Below the pieces are notes generated by a model. That model worked only from the letters and a program-made list of their open reading frames with translations, was not told the origin of the DNA and ran no database searches. From contig CAVVFX010000025.1 in assembly GCA_963747535.1 (NCBI GenBank), forward strand, positions 248,001 through 312,000: a stretch of 64,000 nt of DNA, given 5' to 3'. This stretch comes from CAVVFX01 sp963747535 (GTDB lineage: Bacteria; Acidobacteriota; Terriglobia; Bryobacterales; Bryobacteraceae). Shown one piece after another: positions 26,672 through 36,103 of the stretch (position 1 is its first letter; each line of letters starts with the position of its first letter). The position numbers and the translations under genes were made by a program.

Positions 26672-27599
26672 ACGCAGTTCACCTATACTGTCAGGCATGA
26701 CGCGCCGTGAAGTTCTAGCCGTTTCATGTATGGCGAGTGCCTTTTCCGCGAGGGCCCAAGCCAGTCCCCGCTTCACCAAGGGGATCTGCTCGATCATTTT
26801 CCCGCGGGAGATGCCTCGGCCGGAGTGTTTCGCGGCGGCTAAATCCGCCGGATTCGACGCCATCGAGATCGCGATTGGCAACGATATCCCGCTCGATGTA
26901 GGCCATGACGATGCTCGCCGCATGGCCGATGCGGCAGACAAAGCCGGTATCCGGATTGCCACGCTTTGGGTTTCCGAACCCCTCCACGCGAATCCGCTAA
27001 ACTCCCCCGACCCCGCGGTGCGTGCCCGCGGCGTCGATGCCATTCGCAAAGCTCTCATGATCGCGAAGGACCTGAACTGCGGCGCGCTTCTTCTTTACGC
27101 TGTGCGCCTGGGAAATGGACCAAAGCTCGAGGTCGGCTCGCAGGAAACCTGGGACCGTTATACAGCCGAGTTGACGAAGGTGATCCCGGATGCGGAACGA
27201 GCCAAGATCTTCCTCGATCCCGAGAACGTCTGGAACAAATTCATCTTGAGCCCGCTTGAAATGCGTTCTTTCGTCGACCAATTCCACAGCCCATGGGTTG
27301 GCACCCATTTCGACGCCGGCAACGTCATGCAGTATGGGTATCCCGAAGACTGGATTCTCACTCTCGGTCAGCGCATCAAGCGGATTCACTTCAAGGATTT
27401 CAAGCTCGCCGGACGCGGCCAAGCTGCCCAGTTCGCGGATCTCCTCGAAGGTGACGTGAATTGGAAAGCCGTCATGCAGGCGCTGGTCAAGGTTGGCTAT
27501 AACGGGCCCATTTCTCCTGAGATCGGTCGCAACCCGGGTAAGCCCGATCAGTTGAAAGAGGTTTCGGTGGCCCTGGACAAGATCCTCGCGTTAGCCTGA
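26661..27599 (+). CDS. Sugar phosphate isomerase/epimerase, exported
   Basis: A 312-residue TIM-barrel protein of the AP-endonuclease-2/xylose-isomerase-like family, with a leader containing MTRREVLAVSCMASAF. Metal and active-site regions: FDAIEIAIGND, KIFLDPENVW, VGTHFDAGNVMQYG, IKRIHFKDFK and GPISPEIGRN. It overlaps the amidohydrolase by 11 bp, indicating translational coupling, and converges on the oxidoreductase gene 14 bp away. The start at 26661 has GGAGG 9 bases upstream. Confidence 0.87.
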   Translation: MQPERSSPILSGMTRREVLAVSCMASAFSARAQASPRFTKGICSIIFPREMPRPECFAAAKSAGFDAIEIAIGNDIPLDVGHDDARRMADAADKAGIRIATLWVSEPLHANPLNSPDPAVRARGVDAIRKALMIAKDLNCGALLLYAVRLGNGPKLEVGSQETWDRYTAELTKVIPDAERAKIFLDPENVWNKFILSPLEMRSFVDQFHSPWVGTHFDAGNVMQYGYPEDWILTLGQRIKRIHFKDFKLAGRGQAAQFADLLEGDVNWKAVMQALVKVGYNGPISPEIGRNPGKPDQLKEVSVALDKILALA

Positions 27600-27613
27600 G
27601 AGTCGGCTCCGAC

Positions 27614-28717
27614 TTACACGTCGACGCCCAGGTCGCTCCACGTGACGACTTTTTCCTCGACCATCGCCTGGTGCCCCAGAATGGATGTGAGTGCCGCAGT
27701 CGCTCCGACGCGGATGTCCACAGGGGGTGGCGTGCCGTGGACGATTGACTCGTAGAACGCCGCAATGTGCGCGAACTGGTCTTCCTGCTGCTTGGGCGCC
27801 AGCACCACCGGTTGGCTGCCTCTCCCGGGAGGATACATGGTACCGGTCATCAGATCCAGGCCGCCCTTGGTACCGTACACATAAACGTACTGATTGCCGT
27901 TGGGCATTGACTGGGGGTGAAATACGTTCTGCGTGAAAGACATCTTCACTCCGTTGGGATACTCGTAAGTGAGGCTCCCGCAGTCGAAAATAGTGCGTCC
28001 CGGCGGATCGTTCTTGTAAAGCAGGATTCCTCCAAAACCACACGCACGCAAGGGATGAGACCCGATCACCCAATTACACAAATCCAGATTGTGCACCGAC
28101 TGCTCGATGAGGTAGCCGCCGGATTTTGTCACGTCGAAGTACCAATCGCCCGACGTTCCGTCGTGAGGTAGGTCGGCGGCGGCGTGCCGTTGCGCTTTCA
28201 CCATGATTACGTCGCCAATCACCCCCTCCCGAATCTTTCCTACCACCTCTTGAAGTTGCTTCATCGATCGCAACTGCTGCCCGGCAACGAATACTTTTTT
28301 CGAACCTTTGGCAGCATCGAGAAGTGCGCGAACTTGTGCAGGAGTGACGCCTAATGGCTTTTCGCAGTACACATTCTTCCCGGCCTTGATCGCCTGGATG
28401 GCCATCTCCGAATGCAGGTAGGGCGGTGTCGCAATAAAGACGGCGTCTATATCCTTGTTCTCGATAACGCGTTGCCAGTCGGCATAGGTCTTAGGGTTGT
28501 CTTTAGCGGCAGCGGAAGCTGCTTTGTCGAGCCGGTCGGGTTTAATGTCACACAGCGCCACTACTTTGGCGTTCGGCTGCCGAAGCACGCCCTGGAGCAA
28601 AAAGGACCCGCGATTGCCAACACCGATCATCGCGGTGTTGACGGTAGTCTCAGCCTGGAACGCCTGGGCAGCAGCTACCGTGGTGCCAAACAGAAAAAGT
28701 CTGCGATCTATATCCAT
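27614..28717 (-). CDS. Gfo/Idh/MocA family oxidoreductase
   Basis: A 367-residue NAD(P)-dependent sugar dehydrogenase-type protein. After a short exported-type leader (RRLFLFGTTVAAAQAF) comes the Rossmann motif MIGVGNRGSFLL. The family motifs YCEKPLGVTPAQV (EKP) and GGYLIEQSVHNLDLCNWVIG follow, the latter with the catalytic His region. Members oxidise or epimerise sugars and inositols, here probably in the periplasm with tightly bound cofactor. It is convergent with the isomerase gene and completes the sugar cluster. Confidence 0.9.
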   Translation of the reverse strand: MDIDRRLFLFGTTVAAAQAFQAETTVNTAMIGVGNRGSFLLQGVLRQPNAKVVALCDIKPDRLDKAASAAAKDNPKTYADWQRVIENKDIDAVFIATPPYLHSEMAIQAIKAGKNVYCEKPLGVTPAQVRALLDAAKGSKKVFVAGQQLRSMKQLQEVVGKIREGVIGDVIMVKAQRHAAADLPHDGTSGDWYFDVTKSGGYLIEQSVHNLDLCNWVIGSHPLRACGFGGILLYKNDPPGRTIFDCGSLTYEYPNGVKMSFTQNVFHPQSMPNGNQYVYVYGTKGGLDLMTGTMYPPGRGSQPVVLAPKQQEDQFAHIAAFYESIVHGTPPPVDIRVGATAALTSILGHQAMVEEKVVTWSDLGVDV

Positions 28718-28749
28718 GATTACCTCTTGAACAGTCTATGACAGTCCAT

Positions 28750-29847
28750 CTACCTGAAAATCTCTCCTCGTACCTGCGGCTCGATGGGCGCACCCAGTTT
28801 CTCCGCCGCGGTAGCGTGCTCGATCGCGCGGGCCGAGTCCCCTTTTCGGAGATACAGTTCAGCCAGCTGTCGGTGGACGCCGCCGCGACTCGGATCGAAG
28901 TCCAAGGCGCGAGAATACGCCTCGATGGCCCGAGCGGGTTTTCCCTTGATCTGGTATGCGGCTCCCTGCTCGACGCAGATATCCGCCTGGAGTTGCTGGT
29001 AGTAAGCGGACGAGGGGAACTCTTTGCCATCCGGCAACGCCTTTCGCAGAGCACCCAAGGCTTTGTCGCCTGCATGTTGGGCGTTGTACAGCCGGGCGAG
29101 GTTCAAATACGCCTCGGGCCGCGACGCATCGAGGGCAATGGCCTTTTGGCAGAGTTCCTCCGCTTCGGCGAAACGCTGTTTTTTGCCGTATAATGCCGCC
29201 AGCGCGACATACATCTCCGGCGTCACGTATGGGGAGTGAAGTGAACTTTCGAGCTCCTCGATAGCCGCGTCTTCCTTTCGCAGGTCCAGGTAGGCAAGAG
29301 CCATGTAGTAGTGCGCCGGAGTCATCGTCGCATCGATCTGAAGGGCCTTGCGGTTCAACTCCAGAGAGGACGCAGGGTCACCCACCTTGCGGCGCACCTC
29401 ACCCAGCAGAGAGAGGAAGTGAGGGACATTCGGCCGCTCTTTGAGGCCGCGTTCCAACTGATCTCTAGCCTTTTCGTTGAGTCCCTGGTCGATGTAGATT
29501 CTGGCGAGGTAAAAGCGTGCCCAGAGCAGATGTGGATCGAGGTCGAGAGCCTGCTGCAGTTCAGCTTTGGCCTCCGCGATCATGGCGGTCGAGCCCTGCG
29601 CCAGATAAGCTTGGCCGAGAAGCATATGCGCAGGGGCCGACCGTGGATCGGAGGCGAGGACACTTTTGCATTCGCGGATGGCCTGTTCCGGGTGTCCCTG
29701 CTGCAGGTGCCCGGCGGCCGCCCGGAGTTGCGCCGCTTCCTGTTCCCCGGCCGCGGCGGCCTGTCCCCAAAGTGGGACATTCCGAGTCAGGGTCATCGCG
29801 AGGAATGCGGCCGTCGCAAAGCGCCGTGGCACGGTCAGATTATACAA
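28750..29847 (-). CDS. Secreted/periplasmic TPR-repeat protein
   Basis: A 365-residue protein with a signal peptide (FATAAFLAMTLTRNVPLWGQA) and about eight tetratricopeptide repeats from residue 45 to the C-terminus, e.g. APAHMLLGQAYLAQG, PEAYLNLARLYNAQHAGDKA and GVHRQLAELYLRKGDSARA. It is the third gene of the receptor/cytochrome operon, 15 bp after the cytochrome gene. TPR proteins are scaffolds, so it may organise the complex in the periplasm. No enzymatic domain is seen. Confidence 0.87.
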   Translation of the reverse strand: MYNLTVPRRFATAAFLAMTLTRNVPLWGQAAAAGEQEAAQLRAAAGHLQQGHPEQAIRECKSVLASDPRSAPAHMLLGQAYLAQGSTAMIAEAKAELQQALDLDPHLLWARFYLARIYIDQGLNEKARDQLERGLKERPNVPHFLSLLGEVRRKVGDPASSLELNRKALQIDATMTPAHYYMALAYLDLRKEDAAIEELESSLHSPYVTPEMYVALAALYGKKQRFAEAEELCQKAIALDASRPEAYLNLARLYNAQHAGDKALGALRKALPDGKEFPSSAYYQQLQADICVEQGAAYQIKGKPARAIEAYSRALDFDPSRGGVHRQLAELYLRKGDSARAIEHATAAEKLGAPIEPQVRGEIFR

Positions 29848-29862
29848 TGCAGGGCTCCATTT

Positions 29863-32409
29863 TCAGCGGCTCGCGTCCGCTTCATCCAGCAGCACGACCT
29901 GGTTGGCGCGAACATTTTCGATTACCTGCTTTTTCCCGTTTGGCCACTCGATCTCCAGACGGCTGACGGCGGTCTGGTTACCCAAGCCGAAAAACAGCCG
30001 CACATCGCTGGTGCTCAGGTAGCTGCCGTACGGGTTAATCTCGCGCAACTGGGTGCGGCCGCCGCTGGTCACCCTCACTTTGCAGCCGATCCCGAAGCGA
30101 TTGCTCTCGCGGCCCCGCCCACTGATCGCGATCCAATGATTGCGGTTGCCGCCATCGTTGCGAAGCAGCATGGGCCGGCCGCCCGAATCGGTGGTCACAA
30201 TATCCAAATCGCCGTCATTATCGAAATCGAGCACCGCGGCTCCCCGACCCACGTGCTCAATGCGGAAGGCGGGACCACTCTGCATCGAAACGTCGCGGAA
30301 ATGCCCACCGCCCTCATTCCGATACAGCAGGTCTCGCTGCCGGTAAGAGAGTCGCGGATCGTAAAGCTGCACGTTGTCGGTGACGTGGCCGTTGGTGACG
30401 TAGATATCCGGATTGCCGTCGTTGTCGAAGTCGAACACTTTGGTTCCGAATCCCAGCGTCTCGACGCTCGAAGGCAACCCGGCTTTCAGCGTCGCGTCGT
30501 CGAACAGCAGCTTTCCCAGATTGCGGAAGAACGGGTTGTACTGGCGGGAAAAGGCCGTGAAGAAGATATCCGGCAAGCCGTCGCCATCGAGGTCGGCAAT
30601 CTCGGCACCCATGCCGTTCATCGTCTTACCGTTCATGTCGAATCCGACGCCGGCGCCATAGGTGATGTCCTCGAAGGTGCCATCCCCTTTATTGTGGTAA
30701 AGGAAATTACGGACCCCGTCGTTGGCTACGAAGATATCGGGCCATCCATCGCCATCAACGTCACCAATCGCCACGCCAAGTCCCTTGCCTGCCGGATTCG
30801 CTACCCCGGCCATCCGGGAAACCTCGGTGAAGGTACCATCCCCGTTGTTGTGGTAAAGCAAGGGAGGCATGCCGTCGAACTGCTGCGGGTCACAGTACAT
30901 ACGGTAGCCCGGTTTCTGATAGCCGCAGTAGGGGGCGTGCTGGATATCGTAATCCACGTAGCGGGCCACGAATAGATCCAGACGGCCGTCGCGGTCATAG
31001 TCCACCCAGGCCGCACTGCTGCTCCACCCGCTCCCGGCGACTCCGGCCTTCGCCGTCACATCCGTAAATGTGCCGTCGCCGTTATTGTGAAAAAGCTGGT
31101 TTCCACCATAGCCGGTCACATAGATATCCATAAAGCCATCGTTGTCGTAGTCGCCTACGGTAACGCCTGTCGCGAACATTCCATTGCCCGCCAAACCGGC
31201 CCCTGCCGTGACATCCTCGAATTTTCCGTTTCCCAGATTCCGGTACAGTGCGTTGCCGGGCGATCGTTTCCCGTGCGCCAGATCGGCTCCATTGGCAAAG
31301 AACAGATCCGGCCAGCCGTCGTTATCGAAATCGATGACGCCGACTCCGGAGCCGAACGTTTCAAAAAGTTGCTTCCCGGGTGAAGCGCCGTTCTCATGGC
31401 GGAACGTAATCCCCGCCTCAATTGCCACGTCGCTGAATTGCACTTTGAACTGAGATGCAGGCTCGCCATTAGGCCCTCGTGGAGACTGCTGCTGTGACGC
31501 CTGCTCTGCGTAGACGCCGATCCTGTGCGTGCGATAGGTCTGGGCAAGCAGGGAGCCCGACGTCCGGAACGTGATCACCTTGGAGTCCTGCTTGGGCATA
31601 TGGCAGTCGATGCAGTTATCACCTTGAACCGTCCGATGATGCTGCGCGGAAGTATGGCAGGTGACGCAGCGCGCCGACATCTCAGACAGGTCCCTCTCTA
31701 CGCTGTGGACATTGTGGCAGGTGGAGCAGGACATCTTGGGACTGTTCCGGTAGCACTGGCTCTGCCGCAACAGGCCCACCTGGTTGCCGTGGACATCGGC
31801 TTCGGCGCCGTTGCCGAGGCCGGAATGGCAGGCTGCGCAGAGCGCTACCTTGCCGTCCCGGTCCAGACTCGCCGGATTGCGGATAGCCGGATGCTGCTCG
31901 GCTGGTCCGTGACATTTCTGGCAGGTGATCCCCGCCAGAAACTGGCCGGTTCTGGCGCCCTCGGTCGCATGACACTCCAGACACCTCGGGGGGATGACGC
32001 GATCGAAGTGCACTTCTCCATCCGGATACCCGGGACTGTTGATCCATCCTTCGGTGAGGGCCAGGTAGGAGACGGGTAGTTGGTAGAGGAGCCCACCCTT
32101 CCAATAAAGATAGCTTTGCCCGCGCCGCCCCGAGCCCAACACCAGATCGAAGCGTTCACTGTGGTTCCGGCCATGGTCGAAGGCAGTCTGGAAGAACGCT
32201 TCCCCCTTCTGTTCCATCCGGAAATAGACGTCTGGTAAGGCTGTTTGGAGGATATTGCGACCTTGGAGGAAGCTGCCGCGGATGGTAGTGGAATCGGCTC
32301 TGCCGGAGGTGAGGAAGTGGGCTGTCTGCTGGTAAGACTGTGCGATGGCCTGATGACAAGGACCGCATAGCGGAGTCCCTGCCATCAGGGCCATCGCGAG
32401 AATCACCAT
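29863..32409 (-). CDS. Heptaheme cytochrome fused to a VCBS/FG-GAP beta-propeller and ASPIC/UnbV domain
   Basis: An 848-residue exported protein. The first 270 residues carry seven CxxCH haem sites (Cys15, 143, 163, 191, 228, 248, 266), with several extra histidines for axial ligation. Residues about 320-750 contain FG-GAP/VCBS repeats with calcium-loop signatures such as DFDNDGWPDLFF, DYDNDGFMDIYV and DVDGDGWPDIFV. The C-terminus is the ASPIC/UnbV domain of CRTAC1-like proteins (GIGCKVRVTSGG, then VSRLEIEWPNGKKQ). The first haem site lies directly behind a very short leader. It starts 7 bp inside the receptor gene, so they are coupled. It suggests an extracytoplasmic electron-transfer or redox enzyme system linked to a TonB receptor; the reaction is unknown. 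Confidence 0.88.
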   Translation of the reverse strand: MVILAMALMAGTPLCGPCHQAIAQSYQQTAHFLTSGRADSTTIRGSFLQGRNILQTALPDVYFRMEQKGEAFFQTAFDHGRNHSERFDLVLGSGRRGQSYLYWKGGLLYQLPVSYLALTEGWINSPGYPDGEVHFDRVIPPRCLECHATEGARTGQFLAGITCQKCHGPAEQHPAIRNPASLDRDGKVALCAACHSGLGNGAEADVHGNQVGLLRQSQCYRNSPKMSCSTCHNVHSVERDLSEMSARCVTCHTSAQHHRTVQGDNCIDCHMPKQDSKVITFRTSGSLLAQTYRTHRIGVYAEQASQQQSPRGPNGEPASQFKVQFSDVAIEAGITFRHENGASPGKQLFETFGSGVGVIDFDNDGWPDLFFANGADLAHGKRSPGNALYRNLGNGKFEDVTAGAGLAGNGMFATGVTVGDYDNDGFMDIYVTGYGGNQLFHNNGDGTFTDVTAKAGVAGSGWSSSAAWVDYDRDGRLDLFVARYVDYDIQHAPYCGYQKPGYRMYCDPQQFDGMPPLLYHNNGDGTFTEVSRMAGVANPAGKGLGVAIGDVDGDGWPDIFVANDGVRNFLYHNKGDGTFEDITYGAGVGFDMNGKTMNGMGAEIADLDGDGLPDIFFTAFSRQYNPFFRNLGKLLFDDATLKAGLPSSVETLGFGTKVFDFDNDGNPDIYVTNGHVTDNVQLYDPRLSYRQRDLLYRNEGGGHFRDVSMQSGPAFRIEHVGRGAAVLDFDNDGDLDIVTTDSGGRPMLLRNDGGNRNHWIAISGRGRESNRFGIGCKVRVTSGGRTQLREINPYGSYLSTSDVRLFFGLGNQTAVSRLEIEWPNGKKQVIENVRANQVVLLDEADASR

Positions 32410-35400
32410 GATAATCGAAGTTTCAGACCTACCTGCCGGGCGCCCTGCCTTTCCGGATTGTAATAAGGGACCTCAGCGGTAAACTGGCCTGGATTCGGCT
32501 GGTTGATGGCGGTATTGGGAGTCGGTGGAGTCCCGCTACCCAGACTGGGATGGTTGAACAGGTTCGAAACCTGGCCGGTCAGAGTGGCTTTGAGACGCTC
32601 AAAAATCTGGAAGTCCTTGGAGAGACTCGCGTGCACCACGTAAATCCCCGGCCCCACCAGGGTATCGCCACCGCAGTTGCCGTAATGGCCTGGCTGTGGA
32701 ATGGCGAAGGCCGCCGGGTTGAACCACTCGTTCCAGGTGCGCGTCCCGTTCGGCAGGTTGCCGTTAGAGAGGCAGTCCGGCAGACCGCCGGAGGTATTGG
32801 TGTTGGAAGGATTGGTGCCGGTGAAGGACGGCGAGAAGTAGGTGCCGGAAGCAAAGGTTGCGATGGTCTGGAGATTCCAGCCGCCAACTATGCTATCGAC
32901 GGCACGATTGGTGTTGCCCAGATACTGACGCCCCTTACCGACAGGAATAATCCACGTGCTGCTGATCGGGATGTACTGGCGCCTCGCGTAAGGATCGCGC
33001 TCCCAGCGGAGCGGGTCTTGCGGGTTTTCGGTGACACCGTAATTGTACATGGTGTTCGAATAGGTCCAGTTGACATCGAAGCTGAATTGGCCAACACGGC
33101 GCATCCCTTCCAACTGCAGCGAGTTATAGCGCAACTGGCCGTTCTGGAAATACTGGGTAACGCTTGTAAACGGAAAGAACGGATACGCGGAAGCCGTAAA
33201 CGGCGTCAAACTGGCCGGCGGCTTGTCCGTGTTCAAGCTGTAATTCAGCCCCGAACCGTGCGTCCCGATGTAGGAAGCGCGCAAACCGAGACCGTGCCAC
33301 TCCCGCTCCAGCGTGGCATTGTATTGCCGGATGGCGCCAAAATCCTGGTGCGCGGGATAGGCTGTGATGCTCTGATTGGGTATCGCCGCCAGCGACAGGC
33401 TGCTGGGAAATGCGTTGGGGAACGTCAGCAGGGGCACACCGTTGGTGATGGTATTCGTGTAGGTCTGGGTGATCTGGTAAGGACCGCCATTATTCAGCCA
33501 GGAGTTATATGCAAAAGATTCGCTAAACTCGCCGTAGCCAGCGCGGATGACTGTCTTGTTGTTCAGACGATATGCAACCGAACCGCGCGGACGAAAGTTA
33601 TGGAGGTCGGGCGAAGGCACCGGATTGCCTGACACGATTGGAATATTCGACGGATACAATGGGCTGATCGCCTTTAGTCCTTGCTGGCTGACGATGACCT
33701 GTTGCGTGACTGGATTGAAGTTATACATCAGGCCGTCTTTGTAAACCGGCACCGTGGTCACGTCCCAGCGCAGACCGAACTCGAGAGTCAGCTTTTCCGT
33801 GACCTTGATGCTGTCGCTGACAAAAGGCGCGACCACGTCCTGCGTGGAGTAGCGGTTGATTAAGGGGTTCACCAGACGGCTCGACTGGTATGGTACGCCG
33901 AGGAGGAAATCGGCAAACGCGACACCCGTGATCGAACCGTTAAAGGTGTAACTCCCGAAGACCGTGTTTGAGACCGTTGCATTGCCGAGGAAAAACAGGT
34001 GCATATAGTTCCCGCCGAAGGTAACCACATGCTTGCCGTGGGACCAAGTGGCGTTGTCATTGAGTGTGTAGATGCCACTGTTGTTGGAAATACTATTCGT
34101 GGCGCCCCCGGCGTTCATAGACAACGTCGTTAGACCTGAAACAGTCATGGCCGGAAAACCTTCGGACGTGAAGTTTCCGGAGTTGACGCCCTGCAGTCCA
34201 AGGGTCTGGACCGCCACGTTGCCGGTCAGGGGCTTAACGCTCTTTTCCTGCTCGCCGGCATGCTGGAGGTCGGTTTGGTAGCCGAAGGTCAAACTATTGA
34301 CCAGGGTTGGCCTGATTACCCACGTATCCGATGCCGCGATCTGCCCCTGGTTTCGTGCGGACGTGTTGGTGAGCGCAAGTTCCACATTGGGGGTGATGTA
34401 GGGCGTGATGCGGCGCATGTAGCGGAAGTAGACATTATTGTTGTTGGTCAGCTTGTGATCGATACGGAAGAACGGCCAGTCGCCTTTGTATAAGTCGGAG
34501 TTGTAGGGAAAGTACCAAACGTAATTGTTGCTCAGCGCCGCGTTGGTCGGAGCCGGATAGTAATTGTTTATGACAGCCTGAGACGTGGCACTGATGCGGC
34601 TTGCAGGAATGACGTTGCCGGGGAACGGGCTGCCCGTCGACGGATCCTTGATGACACCAAACTGGCTGAAGTTGCCCGATCTCTCGAGCGCGGTGGGAAA
34701 GGTGGAGATTTGCGTCGAGCCAAGAGGGATAATCTGGTGCATCCATCCTACGAAGAAGAACGTACGGTTCTTGATAATGCGCCCGCTGGCCTGGACCTCG
34801 AATTCGTGGAATAGGTAGGGGATTTTCTTGGTGGCCGGGATCGTGTCCTGACCGGCGTCCAAAAAGTTGTTCTCGTTTTTGTAGTAGGCGTCACCGTGAA
34901 AGTCGTTACCGCCGTGCTTGGATACCATGTTGAAGCTTCCGGCGCGGCCGCTATCCACACCGGCGTTAACGGTGGTGACCTGAACCGTCTCGAAGAAGTT
35001 AGGATTGTCCATCTGGTCGCCGCTGGTATCGTTGGGAACGCCGTCAAACGCGTAGGTCTGTTTGTTGCGGTCGGAGACACCTGCAAACACCATAGCCCAA
35101 CCGTTGCCCTGGACGTTCGGCGTAGTCGTCATCAAGGCAAACGGCGATGGATAGATATCCACGAAGGGAGTGGCCGGATACTTCTTCGCGGTATCGATCT
35201 CTTCGCTGATCGTACCGGTGTCGGTCTGGATCAACGCGGCGCCCGCTTCGACCGTGATCGATTCGGTCGCGGCCCCTACTTCCAGCGTGACATCCACACG
35301 GCGTACCTGCCCGGCGTCGAGCAGTACGTCGTCGGCAACGAAGGCACGGAATCCCTTGGCCTCTACTTTCAATCGGTAAATCGTTGGCTTGAGATCGGGG

Positions 35401-35609
35401 ACCTCATAGTTTCCATTCCCGTCGCTTGCCAGATTGCGAACTTGGATGTTGGTTTCGATTTCGGTGACTGTGATTTGCGCGCCGGGAACAGAGGCTCCCG
35501 ACGAGTCCTTGATAACTCCACGCATTACAGCACGATCGGTTTGCGCAAACAGGGTCCCACCGGCAAACAAACACGAGCAAAAGATGAGCCTGATCTTTAG
35601 ATTAGACAT
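32403..35609 (-). CDS. TonB-dependent receptor with carboxypeptidase-regulatory-like domain
   Basis: A 1,068-residue outer-membrane receptor. The start MSNLKIRLIFCSCLFAGG at 35609 has a near-perfect AAGGAGG ribosome-binding site 6 bases upstream and gives a signal peptide; an open frame to 35702 crosses the promoter and is rejected. After a regulatory-like beta-sandwich (about 25-105: GVIKDSSGASVPGAQI) come a plug and a barrel ending GARQVGLKLRLSW. It is the first gene of an operon with the heptaheme-propeller and TPR proteins, so its ligand may relate to that redox system. Confidence 0.92.
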   Translation of the reverse strand: MSNLKIRLIFCSCLFAGGTLFAQTDRAVMRGVIKDSSGASVPGAQITVTEIETNIQVRNLASDGNGNYEVPDLKPTIYRLKVEAKGFRAFVADDVLLDAGQVRRVDVTLEVGAATESITVEAGAALIQTDTGTISEEIDTAKKYPATPFVDIYPSPFALMTTTPNVQGNGWAMVFAGVSDRNKQTYAFDGVPNDTSGDQMDNPNFFETVQVTTVNAGVDSGRAGSFNMVSKHGGNDFHGDAYYKNENNFLDAGQDTIPATKKIPYLFHEFEVQASGRIIKNRTFFFVGWMHQIIPLGSTQISTFPTALERSGNFSQFGVIKDPSTGSPFPGNVIPASRISATSQAVINNYYPAPTNAALSNNYVWYFPYNSDLYKGDWPFFRIDHKLTNNNNVYFRYMRRITPYITPNVELALTNTSARNQGQIAASDTWVIRPTLVNSLTFGYQTDLQHAGEQEKSVKPLTGNVAVQTLGLQGVNSGNFTSEGFPAMTVSGLTTLSMNAGGATNSISNNSGIYTLNDNATWSHGKHVVTFGGNYMHLFFLGNATVSNTVFGSYTFNGSITGVAFADFLLGVPYQSSRLVNPLINRYSTQDVVAPFVSDSIKVTEKLTLEFGLRWDVTTVPVYKDGLMYNFNPVTQQVIVSQQGLKAISPLYPSNIPIVSGNPVPSPDLHNFRPRGSVAYRLNNKTVIRAGYGEFSESFAYNSWLNNGGPYQITQTYTNTITNGVPLLTFPNAFPSSLSLAAIPNQSITAYPAHQDFGAIRQYNATLEREWHGLGLRASYIGTHGSGLNYSLNTDKPPASLTPFTASAYPFFPFTSVTQYFQNGQLRYNSLQLEGMRRVGQFSFDVNWTYSNTMYNYGVTENPQDPLRWERDPYARRQYIPISSTWIIPVGKGRQYLGNTNRAVDSIVGGWNLQTIATFASGTYFSPSFTGTNPSNTNTSGGLPDCLSNGNLPNGTRTWNEWFNPAAFAIPQPGHYGNCGGDTLVGPGIYVVHASLSKDFQIFERLKATLTGQVSNLFNHPSLGSGTPPTPNTAINQPNPGQFTAEVPYYNPERQGARQVGLKLRLSW

Positions 35610-35649
35610 TCTTCGCCTCCTTTTCCAGCCTGACGCCGAAAGTTCAGCG

Positions 35650-35678
35650 ATTATATCACGCATATTGGCCCAATACAA
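35650..35678 (-). promoter_or_regulatory. Promoter of the receptor/heptaheme operon
   Basis: On the minus strand, TTGTAT (35673-35678), a 17-bp spacer and TATAAT (35650-35655) form a near-consensus sigma-70 promoter about 40 bp from the receptor start. Confidence 0.72.
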
Positions 35679-35679
35679 G

Positions 35680-35713
35680 CTCGAGTTCAACTCGAGTTCC
35701 AACTAGAGTTCAA
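35680..35713. repeat. Three tandem 11-12-bp repeats next to the -35 box
   Basis: CTCGAGTTCAA, CTCGAGTTCCAA and CTAGAGTTCAA follow one another directly upstream of the operon's -35 element. Spacing is about one helical turn, typical of an activator or repressor array bound on one DNA face. Confidence 0.55.
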
Positions 35714-36103
35714 CGGCTGTCGCTGATCATGAGAAATGTCCAGTCGAGTAAGCATGTGACTGAAGTTGGCAATCCGGGGGTCGATAAGCGTCGCAGGAGT
35801 GCTACAGGTCGCAGGAGTGCTACAGGATGTGCTGTTGAAGGCGACGGCCAGCACTGGTTAGCGTCTTGACCGCGTAGTGGCGCCTTAATGCAATCCTCGC
35901 TCACGTTCGGGCTTCGATCAAAGTGTCCATGGCCTCGGCGGGTCAGTGCAAGCGGCCGACGTTAACGAGTATACGGTTAGATGTATTTCCGAAAGCCGGA
36001 TTCAGATCGCCGGTTTGACGACTTATTCATCAAGTAAATAACTTCGGGAACGAGGATTAGACGAGATTAATGCCTTCTACGATGTCGCAACTATCCCGAC
36101 GCT
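35714..36103. other. Intergenic region with an 18-bp tandem duplication
   Basis: No gene is supported. GTCGCAGGAGTGCTACAG occurs twice in direct succession (35790-35807 and 35808-35825). The rest shows no promoter or family match that I can see. Confidence 0.45.

Noticed and set aside
29311..30975. A 554-codon plus-strand frame
   Set aside because: Antisense to the TPR and heptaheme-propeller genes, whose motifs are clear.
35610..35702. Extended N-terminus of the second TonB receptor
   Set aside because: It would cover the promoter; the start at 35609 has a near-perfect ribosome-binding site and a signal peptide.
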